DNA of 64,000 nucleotides from Alviniconcha marisindica (Eukaryota > Mollusca > Gastropoda > Provannidae): the NCBI GenBank assembly GCA_018857735.1, contig JABMCL010001087.1, forward strand, positions 1,637,501-1,701,500, given 5' to 3'. The notes below the pieces were generated by a model, which was given only the letters and a program-made list of their open reading frames with translations, did not search any database and was not told the DNA's origin. Numbering within the stretch: the first letter of the stretch is position 1; every line of letters begins with the position of its first letter. The position numbers were made by a program, and so were the translations under genes. Of the stretch, positions 1 through 12,129 are shown piece by piece.

Positions 1-425
1 CGGGGACAAAATAGCGCGAAGTAAATAATGCCGGTAGAACCTAATACGAATGGTTTGTAATAGTACTTAGAACCATCAAAAGTACTGAATGCAGGTTGGT
101 AGCGGTAAATGAAGACGGTCGGTAAGCGCTTCATCAGAACTGTCAGTAATGAACAAGTACGTTAGTAGCCCTCATTATGAATGGCCGGTAAAAACGGTCG
201 GTAGCGTGTAAAAGGAAGGGTCGTTAACGCTTGATAAATAAGTACGCGAGTCGCCCTCAATACGAGTGATCGGTAGCACAAAGTAAGAACGGCCAGTAGC
301 GCCAGACAAGAACGGTCGTTAGCGCCCGATATAAAAGAACTGTCGGCAGTGCTAGCTGAATAAGGTCAGTAGGCTTCAATAGGAATGGTCAGTAGTGCAA
401 AGTAAACGGTCAGTAGTGCCTATAA
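1..425. repeat. Degenerate short tandem repeat rich in CGGTCGGTAGCG
   Basis: Units of roughly 25-30 bases built around aacggtcggtagcgc and variants (gtcagtagtgc, gtcgttagcgc) recur irregularly through the first 425 bases. Divergence between copies is high, suggesting an old array. It continues to the window edge. Confidence 0.7.
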
Positions 426-428
426 ACT

Positions 429-461
429 TCTCTCTTTTTTTTTGGGGGGGGGGGGGGGGGA
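429..461. repeat. Poly-T then poly-G tract
   Basis: A run of T followed by about 18 G. The window contains many such poly-G tracts; their lengths are unreliable in most sequencing data. Confidence 0.85.
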
Positions 462-689
462 ATGAAGAAGAAGAAGAAAACGGTCGGTGATTTCCTTGGA
501 ACCAGGGAACGCTCGGTGACTTCCTTTAAACCAGGGAACATCGAATGGGATTGATCGCTGTGAAGGCGTTTTTGAAGTCTGAAACGCACGGCATGGGACT
601 GCTTTTCTCTTTGATGCTTTCTTTTAGACACAGTTATTCGAGCTTTTTTACTTCGATAACGCCTGCATAATAGGATGGGGGTGGGGGAA

Positions 690-1622
690 GAGAGGGCGGT
701 GCCCTGCAAAAGAAACCAACGTGACGCTAGAGCAAGAGGGAACGAGGGAAGAGAGGTTGGTACCCTACAAAGTGAAGTCAGCGTGACGCTAGAGCAAGAG
801 GGAACGAGGCAAGAGAGGTCGGTACCCTGCAAGTGAAGTCAGCGTGACGCTAGAGCAAGAGGGAACGAGGCAAGAGAGGTCGGTACCCTGCAAGTGAAGT
901 CAGCGTGACGCTAGAGCAAGAGGGAACGAGGCAAGAGAGGTCGGTACCCTGCAAGTGAAGTCAGCGTGACGCTAGAGCAAGAGGGAACGAGGCAAGAGAG
1001 GTCGGTACCCTGCAAGTGAAGTCAGCGTGACGCTAGAGCAAGAGGGAACGAGGGAAGAGAGGTTGGTACCATACAAAGTGAAGTCAGCGTGACGCTAGAG
1101 CAAGAGGGAACGAGGCAAGAGAGGTCGGTACCCTGCAAGTGAAGTCAGCGTGACGCTAGAGCAAGAGGGAACGAGGCAAGAGAGGTCGGTACCCTGCAAG
1201 TGAAGTCAGCGTGACGCTAGAGCAAGAGGGAACGAGGCAAGAGAGGTCGGTACCCTGCAAGTGAAGTCAGCGTGACGCTAGAGCAAGAGGGAACGAGGCA
1301 AGAGAGGTCGGTACCCTGCAAGTGAAGTCAGCGTGACGCTAGAGCAAGAGGGAACGAGGGAAGAGAGGTTGGTACCCTACAAAGTGAAGTCAGCGTGACG
1401 CTAGAGCAAGAGGGAACGAGGGAAGAGAGGTCGGTACCCTGCAAGTGAAGTCAGCGTGACGCTAGAGCAAGAGGGAACGAGGCAAGAGAGGTCGGTACCC
1501 TGCAAGTGAAGTCAGCGTGACGCTAGAGCAAGAGGGAACGAGGGAAGAGAGGTTGGTACCATACAAAGTGAAGTCAGCGTGACGCTAGAGCAAGAGGGAA
1601 CGAGGCAAGAGAGGTCGGTACC
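690..1622. repeat. 61-bp minisatellite, about 15 copies, with higher-order structure
   Basis: Unit contains gtgacgctagagcaagaggg and ggtaccctgcaagtgaagtc. Two variants alternate: A (61 bp, gaggcaagagaggtcggtac) and B (62 bp, gagggaagagaggttggtac followed by ...acaaagt). The order is B AAAA B AAAA B and then a mixed end, so the higher-order unit is about 306 bp. The first copy (from 690) is diverged. Confidence 0.93.
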
Positions 1623-1700
1623 CACACTCCGAGCACCGCTTTCCGGCACCTTCCTCCGCTTGAAGGAAGGATGTCGTAAACCAGTGCTTGGAGTTTGGTA
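1623..1700. repeat. Fold-back insertion inside the 61-bp minisatellite
   Basis: The array is interrupted by about 75 non-repeat bases and then resumes for one more partial copy (1700-1760). The insert starts actccgagcac and ends gtgcttggagt (inverted, one mismatch) and has a perfect inner stem ccttcct / aggaagg. With a G-T pair, a bulge and a few mismatches nearly the whole insert pairs into one hairpin. Confidence 0.75.
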
Positions 1701-1974
1701 GGTACCCTGCTAAGTGAAGTCAGCGTGACGCTAGAGCAAGAGGAAAAGGGGGAAGAGAGGAAGAAGAATGAAATAGGACTGTTGTGTCAACACAACAATC
1801 AAATTAAGAGGGACGGAAGTAAGAGTAAAAGAAAGACGAAGACAGAAAGTATTTCACTGTCCAAAGTATGAAAATGCTGCACTCTCGGGCTACTCTCTGC
1901 TTTGGAGATCTATTCCAATGATTATCTCACAATCAGAAAACACGCGAACGGCTTCTACTCGTGTGACTTTTCTC

Positions 1975-2101
1975 TTCTTCTTCTTCTTCTTCTTCTTCTT
2001 CTTCTTCTTCTTCTTCTTCTTCTTCTTCTTCTCTTCCTCCTCCTCCTCCTCCTCCTCCTCCTCCTTCTTCTTCTTCTTCTTCTTCTTCTTCTTCTTCTTC
2101 T
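1975..2101. repeat. (CTT)n/(CTC)n microsatellite
   Basis: Trinucleotide tract of ttc, then tcc, then ttc units over about 125 bases. Long poly-Ser, poly-Leu and poly-Lys frames across it are artefacts of the repeat. Confidence 0.97.
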
Positions 2102-4347
2102 CTGTCGGCATTGAACTTTGATCAACCAAGCTGAAGCTGTGTGGAAGAAGCGACGTGTGTGACGTGTGTACTAAAATAGACATCTAATCAGCGAAGGATA
2201 AAATCAGATATTAAACAGCCAATTAACCAAGAGTGAAGAGGAATCAATAGCCAATCAGTGGACGGACGTTAATGAGCCAGGCAGCGAAGGGAAATATAAT
2301 CAAGGAATGATGAGGTTATAGATGGGGTGGGCTGAGGTAGACCAGCATTCGGTTTGATGTCTGCCTATGGGTTTGCGTTACAAATACGGTGTGTATGTGT
2401 GTGGGATGGGGGGAGGGTGGGATATATCAGTCTGCATGAGTGTTTATCATTTGCATCGTATTTGTGCAGTCAGGTTTTATTGCTGCATCAGTGGCACGGA
2501 ATACCTACTGAATCTGTGGGGAAAATTAGGTATGCTTTAATATGTGACGTCGATGTGTTTCCAAACTGGTTCGTCTCTGGGGCAGGTCGTCTGCAAACAA
2601 TGACTAGCTAGCCGAATAAACGGCGATGGTAACCACTTATTGCAATAGTCTCCAAACAGCAGTGCATCCACAAGGTGAAGAGTTTCCGAAAGATTTGGAA
2701 CAAAGTTTTGAGGGGCTTGTTTATCGCCGCCAGTGGAACACTGACAGAGCTGCCACAGTCAACATCGTGATCGATTCTACCAAGAAGACTGTTGAGTGCA
2801 AAAAACGTTCCGCTTGCAATGCATGGTCGTTTTTCTCCTTGGTTCAGAAAATCTATAGATCGCTTGATTAGGACAAAGTGCAGCTTTCGCTTACTGTTCG
2901 TCGAATCATTTAAAAAGCGTGACGCACTTGGTTCACCGCAAAATGTTCTATCAAGCCACCTAGTCTGTTCTTCAGTAACAGAAAGCAAATCATTCTGCGC
3001 GAGCTGACTGGCTGTCACTTAAAATCCGGCTATAATCTCGGTCTGTCAATCAAAATTTGGCGACACGTTAATACATAGGTCAGTGTGGAGCACGCCTGAT
3101 ATATTAACCCCTTCACTTATTTAGAGCTTGTTTGCGATCTGAAATAACACAATGAATACATGAATAGAAACTGCCGCCAATTTCTACATCGCATGATCAC
3201 GCATTTTGTCTGCGAGGATCGGTTCATGACTCTCATTTCACCGTACAGAAGGTTAAAGAACCGTTAGCCCTCACAGACAGCACGTCCACGAATCACGAAT
3301 CTCGCCTGTCCATTGGTTTGACAGCCGCTATTTCTTTGGTGGTACTGGAAATAATGGCGAAATCAACAACCTTCTAGTTTTAGGCGGGGACTGTCAACCA
3401 TTCGAGGAATTATCCCCAGCTATTGATGGTTTATGTCAATTAAAAAATCCGAAGAAACTTTGTTTTTAAATAGAGCAGGAAAGACGTGGACTTCGTCTTG
3501 GTTTTCGTCTTCTTTCTGTCTCGCCCACCTCTATCTCTCTCTCCATCCGCGTGCGCACGTGCATGTGTGTGGGTGTGCGTTTAAAGGAACGTTTTACCTA
3601 ACAGAGGAAATCAGAATTTAAAAAAAAAGTAAACACCGAAATTAGCAATTTTGTTTTCACATGTCCCTTTGATCAGAACTTGAATTTAGAAAACGACTCT
3701 CGTGAGCGGTGATTAATCGGATCCGATGTACAAAAGAACGCCAAGTGTCACAGCTGGCCTGCCGCGGTCTCATTATGCCGCTGCTCAAGTCGAACATCAG
3801 GGAATTAAGTCGCTACGTGCAACAGGCGAGTTACTGCACTTGGTGGTGTTTTGTGTATCAGTTCCTGCTAATCGTCACCGAGAAAACTCGGTTTCTGTAT
3901 TCGACATAAAAAGTAACGGCATTTTGAAACATTATCCTCAGACATTATCCTCCTGCCTGTTGGGCAAAGCACGCTCTGAGAAGGCTAAGTTCCTTCAGAC
4001 GCTTTTTATCTGAAAGTTTCAACTCTGTGTTTGGTGTCAGCTTATTAAAGTAATGCATGAAGATGTTGCGTGTGTGTTTTACAGCATAAGCACTGGGTTT
4101 TCTTCTCAGCGGTTATATTTCAAATGTTGGAGACTCCCTCACCCCCTTCCCAAGCCTGTAAACCAAAACGCTACATTTGTTGTTCGCATTTAGCTGCAGG
4201 TACTGTAGCGAAAGGACTGATATAAAAGGTTTAACACGTGGACATTAAGCACCATTTTTACTTACAAACCAAGGTGATGTTCGTGATGTTGCATCGTTGA
4301 GGTGTTTATCCATGTTTGTGCCCTAGAAGAAAAGAGCGATTTACCAC
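2102..4347. other. Anonymous sequence, no feature recognised
   Basis: No coding exon, element or strong tandem array seen. Open frames on both strands near 2600-3020 overlap each other and match nothing I know. Likely intergenic or 5' intron of DGK. Confidence 0.6.
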
Positions 4348-4370
4348 GAAGCTGCAAAATGATTTTTCGT

Positions 4371-4451
<81 letters not shown>

Positions 4452-4469
4452 GCTGCAAAATGATTTTTC

Positions 4470-4534
<65 letters not shown>
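4348..4534. repeat. Duplicated unit with (GT)n arrays
   Basis: The sequence gaagctgcaaaatgattttt occurs at 4348 and again at 4449, each followed by cg and a long GT array. The 101-base unit has been duplicated together with its microsatellite. Confidence 0.9.
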
Positions 4535-4535
<1 letters not shown>

Positions 4536-4634
4536 TTTGCTTTTTCTACAGATTTGTTTTTGGTGGTGATTAATATTTTTTACTTTGGTTGTGTGTTGCA
4601 GTCTTTTCAACAGCGATTTGCTTTTCCAAGCAAG

Positions 4635-4636
<2 letters not shown>

Positions 4637-4704
<68 letters not shown>
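4637..4704. repeat. (CT)n microsatellite
   Basis: Uninterrupted tc repeats, about 34 units, CT on the plus strand. Confidence 0.98.
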
Positions 4705-4708
<4 letters not shown>

Positions 4709-7131
4709 TCACCCTATTTCTTTCTCTTTTTTTTCACACATACACACTCCCCCTCCTCCGATCTAAACACCTACATACCTACAACTCTCGTTCTGCAGAC
4801 AATGGTAATAAACAACTGTGACGCTAATATCAGGGGGTGTCCAGGATGTGTTTGTCAAGTTGCATGTTCATGTCCCATATCCATGCCGCAGACCAGCGGT
4901 TTTCTGTCGTGGGGAATGTGTTTGTGTCAGCCTGTCCTGTTTTCGGTGAGGGGGAGGGGAGGTCTCATCCTAATCATCATCATTGTGGGGAGTCCAAATA
5001 GACAACATACCACAAAGCTCACCCCTTCCACTCCACGCCCACCCCCCACCCCACCCCCCACCCTATCCATTCACCAGTTCGGCCTTGACCACCACCCTTC
5101 CAGTAGTGACTCCGTCGCAGCTGAATCATTTATTGATATTCTATGTCTTTTAATTGACCACTAATTTGATATTCAGACATCAGCATATGGATTGCCACAA
5201 AGATGTACATTGGAATCGTGTCGGTGTGATTTCATCGGGTCGTTTATGCAATTTAGAAGAGCGTTCAGGTATTGTAGATTGCAGCTATACCCATTATCTT
5301 GATTACAAAGCTTGCGAACGGGGTTGCTGAATGTTAACAGCATAAACCTGTCGAAACAGTCGTGTAAAATATGTGGCTTAGAGGAAACGCGACCCTACTA
5401 TGAGGTCTTTTATATGTCTTTTATGGTTTTGTTATTTCACCACGTGGCAGCATGGTTAGTGGAGATACATGCACATAACCGTTATGGAACTCCATGAGGT
5501 GGTCGGGTCGGTATGGAATGAATTGCTCTCTCGCGACGCACTGTCTGCATGACACGCATCACCCTGATGAAATAGTCCGTGTCTCTTGCTGTGTTATAGT
5601 AGCCGTGTCTGATGTTTTGTATAAAAGGTACAGTCTATTTATTTATTTATTTATTTATTTATTTTTTGTCACAGTGCGGGACTTTCTTTCAGAAAATGCT
5701 CTCTTGATTTCGTGCCGAATTTTAACAAACGAGTTTTGATAGTGACGATTAGCGAGTTCGATTAGAAGTGAAACGGTACACGGGTAAAGGAAACGAGCCG
5801 TTGTTTGAAGGGGTCCTCTGTGGTGGCTGGAAGCGGGGCGACTGTCGGTTGGATTGGATTATATATTTATGGCAGGGCGGTGCAGAAGTCGGTTGTTGTG
5901 GCTACATAGCCGATTGTCATCGCGTAAATTGAAGCGGGTACATATATAGCTAGCCTTTCAAAGGGACGACCGCGGGACCATCGACCGTTGGGAGAGGAGA
6001 AGACATTCATTTGCAGTCCATTCATTTGATTGGGCTGCATGCAAGTCAGGGGACTAAACTAACTGGATCAACACGGAACGGATGGTTGCTTTGAAAAATT
6101 AGGAAATTGGACCCGGGCATGAGAGCTTGCATTGATGAATCATGTTTTGCCAAAGATGCCACAGTGTATTTGCGTATGGTCGCCTTGTATGGTAAAACAA
6201 AAATAAGATGGCATCGTCGGAAGGGTGAAGGTGGCATGTACCAGTCAGATCAGTCTGCCCACATAGCTAGCCTCTTAACCAAGCTCTCCGCCTTTTCTTT
6301 CTTTCTTTCTTTTTTTATAGAAGAGGCCACAGACACAAGTTCTTAAAACAAAATAATCAACAGCGGCGCGCAGCAAACTGCCAAACGACGTTGGAGCCGT
6401 CTTAGAAAATAAGTTGAGACCCTCGCCCGCACTCACTGGTTTTCTGTGCAACCTCAGTTCACATAACACATTTGTGCATGTCTTGTTCGGGAAAACATCA
6501 CGCGAGATGCTTATTAATATGAGTTTCGTAATCTGGCGGCATATCGCTGCGAAATCCGAGTCCATCTGCGTGCTGCAATCCAACATGTCTGTGAGACTGC
6601 GAGGGGCCCCAAACCCTTATTTGCATTATCCATGCATTTGGTTTGCGGTTGGAAACCATAATTTTTGATCAGTTCCACCCACGCTTTTCTTTTCTTTTTT
6701 TTTCTTTTTCTTTTTTCTTGCTTCTTTTTTCTAGGGCATCTGGTGTTTTTCTGCTGGACTGTGTGTGGGTGTAAGCAGTAAAAAAAAATATCAGCCTTTC
6801 AAAAAACCAGATGCTAAGACTGTCAAGAGCACATTATCTTCTTGCGTGTTGAATCAGACTCCTTACTGTATGGGCTGGTTATGTGTGGTAGTTATGTGTT
6901 GTTTTTTGTTTAGTTTTTTGGTGTGTGTGTGTGTGTGTTGTTGCTGTTGTTGTTGTTGTGTGTGTTGTTGTTGTATAGGGGAGCGGGGGGTTGGGGGTTG
7001 TACCAGTGTTACAGATTTCTTCTTCAGATTCATTGGTCATGGCAATTTCTTCAAGTGTTCTTGTTTATCAAAGAACAACAACCGCTAGTGTACACATGTG
7101 TTTAGCCACTTGCTCTCCCCTCCCCCTCCCC
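4705..7131. other. Anonymous sequence with short simple repeats
   Basis: Contains (TTTA)n near 5636-5662, CT/T-rich tracts near 6290 and 6690, and GT/TTG repeats near 6920-6977. No exon or element recognised on either strand. Confidence 0.6.
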
Positions 7132-7145
7132 TCCCCCCCCCCCCC

Positions 7146-7183
<38 letters not shown>
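7132..7183. repeat. Poly-C then (CT)n
   Basis: About 24 C followed by about 14 CT units. Confidence 0.95.
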
Positions 7184-7187
<4 letters not shown>

Positions 7188-7334
7188 TTGGGGGAAAGAG
7201 GAAGAACAATTTATTTCCTGAAGAGCAGGAATTACTAAGGTACTGTAGTAAACAAATGATTCAAATCTCATCATTTGTTTTAATGTGTACCGTAATGCTG
7301 TGTCCCTTCTACTGTAGCCATCATTTCATCAGTT

Positions 7335-7356
7335 GTTGTTGTTGTTGTTGTTGTTG

Positions 7357-7420
<64 letters not shown>
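7335..7420. repeat. (TTG)n then (GT)n
   Basis: Eight TTG units run directly into about 30 GT units. Confidence 0.95.
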
Positions 7421-7423
<3 letters not shown>

Positions 7424-7528
7424 CACTCATCTGAAACTTGAGTCTGTACTGGTGAAATGGCCTACCGACAGTTATTAACTGTATTTTGACGTATGTTCTC
7501 TTAACGGCAAAGGGTCAGCTCGGGATGC

Positions 7529-8650
7529 GTGACCCTTCAAACAAGTTCCAGCAAGCCGGGTGATAAACGAAAGGAGTTCTCAGATGAACTGAATGACTTT
7601 TATTGTCGATTTGACACTCACGACTTCAGAACTGAACTAGCTCAGATCAGATCAGAACTACAGGAAAAGGTGGTGGATGATGCTGAAGATTTTGATTTTG
7701 AGATTGACGCCAGAATCATTGAGGGCATTTTTCTGAAGCTTAACACCAGGAAAGCAACTGGTTCTGACATCTATGGAAGACTTTTGAAACTGTGCGCTTC
7801 CCAACTTTCTGTTGTATTCAGTCAGTTGTTTACATGGTCTCTGAAAGAAAACACTGTACTCTTTACTTGGAAAACCTCTGTAATCTGTCCTGTTCCAAAA
7901 AACAACAAAACGAAATCCTTCTTGTATAAACGATTATCGTCCGATTGCTTTGACATCTATTGTAATGAAATGTTTTGAACATATCATCCTCCACCAACTC
8001 GTGAAACACACAAAGCCCAGTTTAGACCCAGACTAAAGGTGCAGGGATAATTTCCTTGACTTGAATGTAAAGAAAGCAAAGGAAATGTTGATTGATTTCA
8101 GCAAAGCTCCAACTGTCATTCCAGATTTCTTTGTTGATGGCGTGAAAGTTGAAAGAGTGGCCGAGCACAAATATCTAGGAAAAAGCCTTAGACATTAAGC
8201 TGAATTTTAACAAAAACACTGATTTTATTCACAAAAGATGTCAGCCAAGAATATTTTGCCTCCAAAAGCTAAGATCTCTTAATGTCAGTGCTGCTGTTTT
8301 ACGCATTTTCTACCTGAGTTGTATTGAATCAGTTTCAACATTTTCGTTCCTGTGCTGGTTTCAAAGGTGTCTTGAATGTGAAAAGCGAAAATGTTCGGAA
8401 TAAAGTGGTGAATGTGCGTGGCAAGGTTGTGGGTTAAAGACAACAATTAAGTCAGTTGTATGAACGTCGTGTGGTACGGAAAGCTAAGATGATCGTGGAT
8501 GACAACAGCCAAGTCCTTGCTAAATAGTATGAGCTTCTTCTATCTGTTAGACGCTTTCGCGTATTGAAATCTAATACAGTGAGAACAAAACAAAGTTTTG
8601 TACTGCAGTCAATAGAATTTTAGAACAGATGAATCCATTCAAACGTCAGA

Positions 8651-8728
<78 letters not shown>

Positions 8729-8935
8729 CGTATTACAGCACCGCGTAAATTACGTAAATTACTAGTGAAATATATAACGTCTTATGTTACCTGACATGTA
8801 TTTTCAACAACTGTTCTTTGAGTTTTAAAATGTACAATATGTGTTATTGTGTACTCTGATGTGGTTAATGTTCAACCACGTATTTAATTTCTGTGATGAG
8901 ATAATAAAGTAGTCTTGAATCTTGAGCTGAATGAA
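7529..8935 (+). mobile_element. Decayed non-LTR retrotransposon (CR1/Rex1-like) with internally deleted RT
   Basis: A frame from 7529 reads like the start of a reverse transcriptase: FSDELNDFYCRFDTHD, then LNTRKATGSDIYGRLLKLCA and WKTSVICPVPK. After a frameshift near 7925 the next frame reads INDYRPIALTSIVMKCFEHI, the RT fingers motif. About 60 bases later comes LDLNVKKAKEMLIDFSKAP and VERVAEHKYLG, which normally lie beyond the catalytic YADD motif, so that section has been deleted. Stops follow. The region ends near 8905-8935 with ataataaagtagtcttgaat, a typical element tail. A GT array at 8654-8726 interrupts the 3' part. Family-level placement is by memory of motif patterns. Non-functional. 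Confidence 0.85.
8654..8726. repeat. (GT)n microsatellite
   Basis: About 36 GT units inside the 3' part of the retrotransposon remnant. Confidence 0.97.
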
Positions 8936-8960
8936 GGATACCAGCAGGGAGACAGACGAA

Positions 8961-9033
8961 GGTGACAAAACGTCAAATTTGATGCACAAGCTGCACATTT
9001 TGTCACCGTGGCACGTTTTGTCACCACGTGCCA
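8961..9033. repeat. Inverted GTGACAAAACG motifs
   Basis: ggtgacaaaacg at 8961 is followed by two inverted copies (ttttgtcaccgtgg, acgttttgtcacc). The last is also a small hairpin: ggcacgt (9010-9016) pairs with acgtgcc (9026-9032). Confidence 0.6.
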
Positions 9034-9064
9034 GCAACACTATACTCTGTTTTCCTCTTACCTT

Positions 9065-9065
<1 letters not shown>

Positions 9066-9140
<75 letters not shown>
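9066..9140. repeat. (GT)n microsatellite
   Basis: About 37 GT units, followed by degenerate GT-rich sequence to about 9180. Confidence 0.97.
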
Positions 9141-9142
<2 letters not shown>

Positions 9143-9180
9143 GTATGTGTGTGTATGCGTGTGTGTTGCGTTGTGTTGTT

Positions 9181-9859
9181 TTATTGTCCCCGCACTGCTG
9201 CCTACATCTCTGTGAGCTAAGTCAAATATGATTACATAGAGACCGATTGTGTGGTTTGATCGTGTGTTGTATATGTCCTGTTGATACGTTTGATGGAATG
9301 GTTGCTATGGTTTGATGAAGCTGAAGGTAAACGAGGACTGCTTTGGGTGTGACGACTCTTTTTGTCAGAATGTTTCGTTGTACAGCGCCTAGTGAAGTTT
9401 ATAGCATAATATGCGCCCAACAAGCTTTCTGTATTATTAATTACTGTTTTGTCACCTACTGTCAGACCATGCAGACATTGTGATTGAACTTCTTTTGAAA
9501 ACCGTCACTCCTGACCCCGACTAGCTTTGATCCCTCCACCAACAATAAATCCACGCCTATATTCTTTTTTAATTGTAGGAGTTACTCCACTGTGTCGGCC
9601 ATCCTGCTATTACCGCACACTAGCGTTAGAAGTAAAGTTAAAAGTGACGTAGTCCCGAAGCAAAGATCAAAGCAGCAACATCTATTTATTATTCAATGGC
9701 TTCATCAAGTTTTCAAAAGAACTGTGAGCATTCTGCGGAGAGAAGTATACTACTTCTGAAGTTCAACGACTTGCACACCACTGGTGCTGAACACTTTAAT
9801 CACTGTACATTGTTTCTATGTTCTTTGTTGTTTTATACTATTTGCTACTGTTAGTTTTT
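9181..9859. other. Anonymous sequence
   Basis: No recognisable exon, element or array. A minus-strand open frame over 9232-9423 has no known features. Confidence 0.55.
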
Positions 9860-10022
<163 letters not shown>

Positions 10023-10799
10023 TTTTGGAGACAAAACATGCCGCACCATGCCGTCTCCATTTTTTATTTTTTATTTTTATTTGGCGTAGCAGTAGCCCAC
10101 TGCAGGGAAGTGGAGATATGATAAAAAATAAAATAAAAGTTCAGCTTAATGAACCGCAACGGTGGAAATTAGACCGGCAGAACTCACGACAGTAACTAAT
10201 TAGTAAGACAAGCAAGCATCGCTATTTTAAAAAAAAAAAAAAAAAAGGAGACAAAAAGAGCATCTACAAGTACAACAATCGATAGACGTCACACTCATAA
10301 CAAGAGACACAGCAACAGCTAGAGACTAAACTTCATACGTTTACTGTTACCTGGCTCGCGAGTGTATAATTATAAGGTACATAAAATCTTCCAAATGTAC
10401 ATCATCTCTTAAAAGAGAGAGCGTTTGAAAACGTTGGGTACTCAGTATTTCTGCGTCCGCAGTACCCATCTGATCGATGCCTGCACGATTTGTTACCACC
10501 TCGTTGGTGACAAAATGTGCTGTGGTGACAAAACGTGCCGCAACACACCTCTCCTGCAGTAACACTATATACAGTCATTCAAGCATACATTGACATAAAA
10601 TACACAGTTCTCCTGAGCCGGTTACTTGTAAATTTGTTTGACGGTTTACTGTATTCTTGAATGTCAGTGCCCTTCATCTGAATGCATGAACCATCACACG
10701 GGGCTGGTAGTGGCATATCGGTTTAGGCAGTGGAATGTGGATCTTGGATGCAAAAAGATGGAGGAAGATTGGATGACTGACCTGAGACGATGAAGGCTT
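10023..10799. other. Anonymous sequence with GTGACAAAACG motifs
   Basis: Poly-A at about 10229-10246. The sequence ggtgacaaaatgtgctgtgg (about 10504) followed by tgacaaaacgtgcc repeats the motif seen at 8961. No exon found. Confidence 0.55.
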
Positions 10800-11740
10800 T
10801 TTGGTAGCCACCTTCCCCTTGGGTATTATGTAACCTCCATCACCTGGGGTTTTGTGTAACCTCCTTCACCCGGGGCTTTGTTTAGCCTCCTTCACCTGGG
10901 GCTTTGTGTAGCCTCCATCACGTGGGGTTTTGTGTAGCATCCTTCACCTGGGGCATTGTGCAGCATATTCTTCACCTGGGGCTTTGTGTAACCTTTGCCC
11001 GGGGCATTGTGTAGCCCCCATCACCTGGGGCTTTGTGTAACTTCCTTCACCTGGGCGTCGTGTAACCTTCACCAGAGGGGGATGTAGCCTCATTCAACTG
11101 GGGGGAGGGGTGGGGGTATGTAGCCTCCATCACCTGGGGGTTGTGTAGCCTTCTTCACCTTTGGGATTGCGTAACCTCCTTCACCTGTGAGTTACAATCT
11201 GGGGGTTGTGTAGACTCCTTCACCTAGGGGCTTATATGGCCTCCTTCACTGGGGGGGTGGGGGGGGGGGGGGGTTAACCCCCATCACCTGGGGCATTATG
11301 TAACCTCCATGTGTAGCCTCCATCACCTAGGGCATTGTGCAGCCTCCATCACCTGGGGGTTGTGTAGCTTCCTTCACCTGGGGCATTGTGTAACCTCCGT
11401 CACCTGAGGGGGGTGTAGATTCCTTCACCTGAGGCGTTGTGTAACCTCCATCACCTGAGGGGGGTGTAGATTCCTTCACCTGAGGCGTTGTGTAACCTCC
11501 GTCACCTGAGGGGGGTGTAGATTCCTTCACCTGAGGCGTTGTGTAACCTCCGTCACCTGAGGGGGGTGTAGATTCCTTCACCTGAGGCGTTGTGTAACCT
11601 CCATCACCTGAGGGGGGTGTAGATTCCATCACCTGAGGCATTGTGTAGCCTCCATCACCTGGGGGGTTGTGTAGCTTTCTTCACCTGGTGGGTTGTATAT
11701 CCCCCTTCACCTGGGAAATTGTATAGCCTCCCTCACATGT
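10800..11740. repeat. Minisatellite of about 26 bp with an inner 51-bp higher-order array
   Basis: Degenerate units such as tgtgtagcctccatcacctg followed by ggg recur about 35 times. From about 11400 to 11640 they are homogenised as a 51-bp dimer (cacctgaggggggtgtagat ... gaggcgttgtgtaacctcc). As 51 is a multiple of three, the minus strand stays open for 104 codons with a 17-residue repeat, PQVKESTPPSGDGGYTT. This is a property of the repeat and I do not call it a gene. Confidence 0.92.
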
Positions 11741-12111
11741 GGATGAGGGGAGGTGGCAGTAGCCCAAATGTCACAGTTGACTTTCTTCATGCGTTGTGAC
11801 CCACATTTTCCTTGGTAACATTTGACTAGTGCCACTAATGGGTAAAAATAATTTCCTCAGATCGGTCATTCTTTATTCCATCCTCATTGTTTGTGTCTTC
11901 TCTGTGGCCCAGAAGCAGTCACTGTCTCAACACTATATCATTATCTACCCTTTACCTCCAGTAAATCTGGTACCTGTCAGATCCCATGAGTTAGTTTTGG
12001 CAAAATACAACAGAATCTTATTAAGACAAGGTGGCTAAGAACATCAGCATTACTTTTTCTTTGACGTAAAATATTTTGAAAGTTTGTAGCGTGGATTTTT
12101 GAAACATTTCA
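11741..12111. other. Anonymous intronic or upstream sequence
   Basis: Nothing recognised. The plus-strand open frame over 11829-12038 has no known domain and no conserved splice context. Confidence 0.5.
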
Positions 12112-12129
12112 TCTTAGCAAAGGAGAATT

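Noticed and set aside
1890..2183. Long poly-Lys/Glu, poly-Leu and poly-Phe/Ser open frames
   Set aside because: They are translations of CTT/CTC trinucleotide repeats; no unique coding sequence flanks them.
2608..3018. 136-residue minus-strand frame overlapping plus-strand frames
   Set aside because: No motif, no splice support and equal openness on the other strand.
11327..11641. Proline-rich repeat protein on the minus strand
   Set aside because: The frame is produced by a 51-bp tandem repeat and has no start context or flanking coding sequence.
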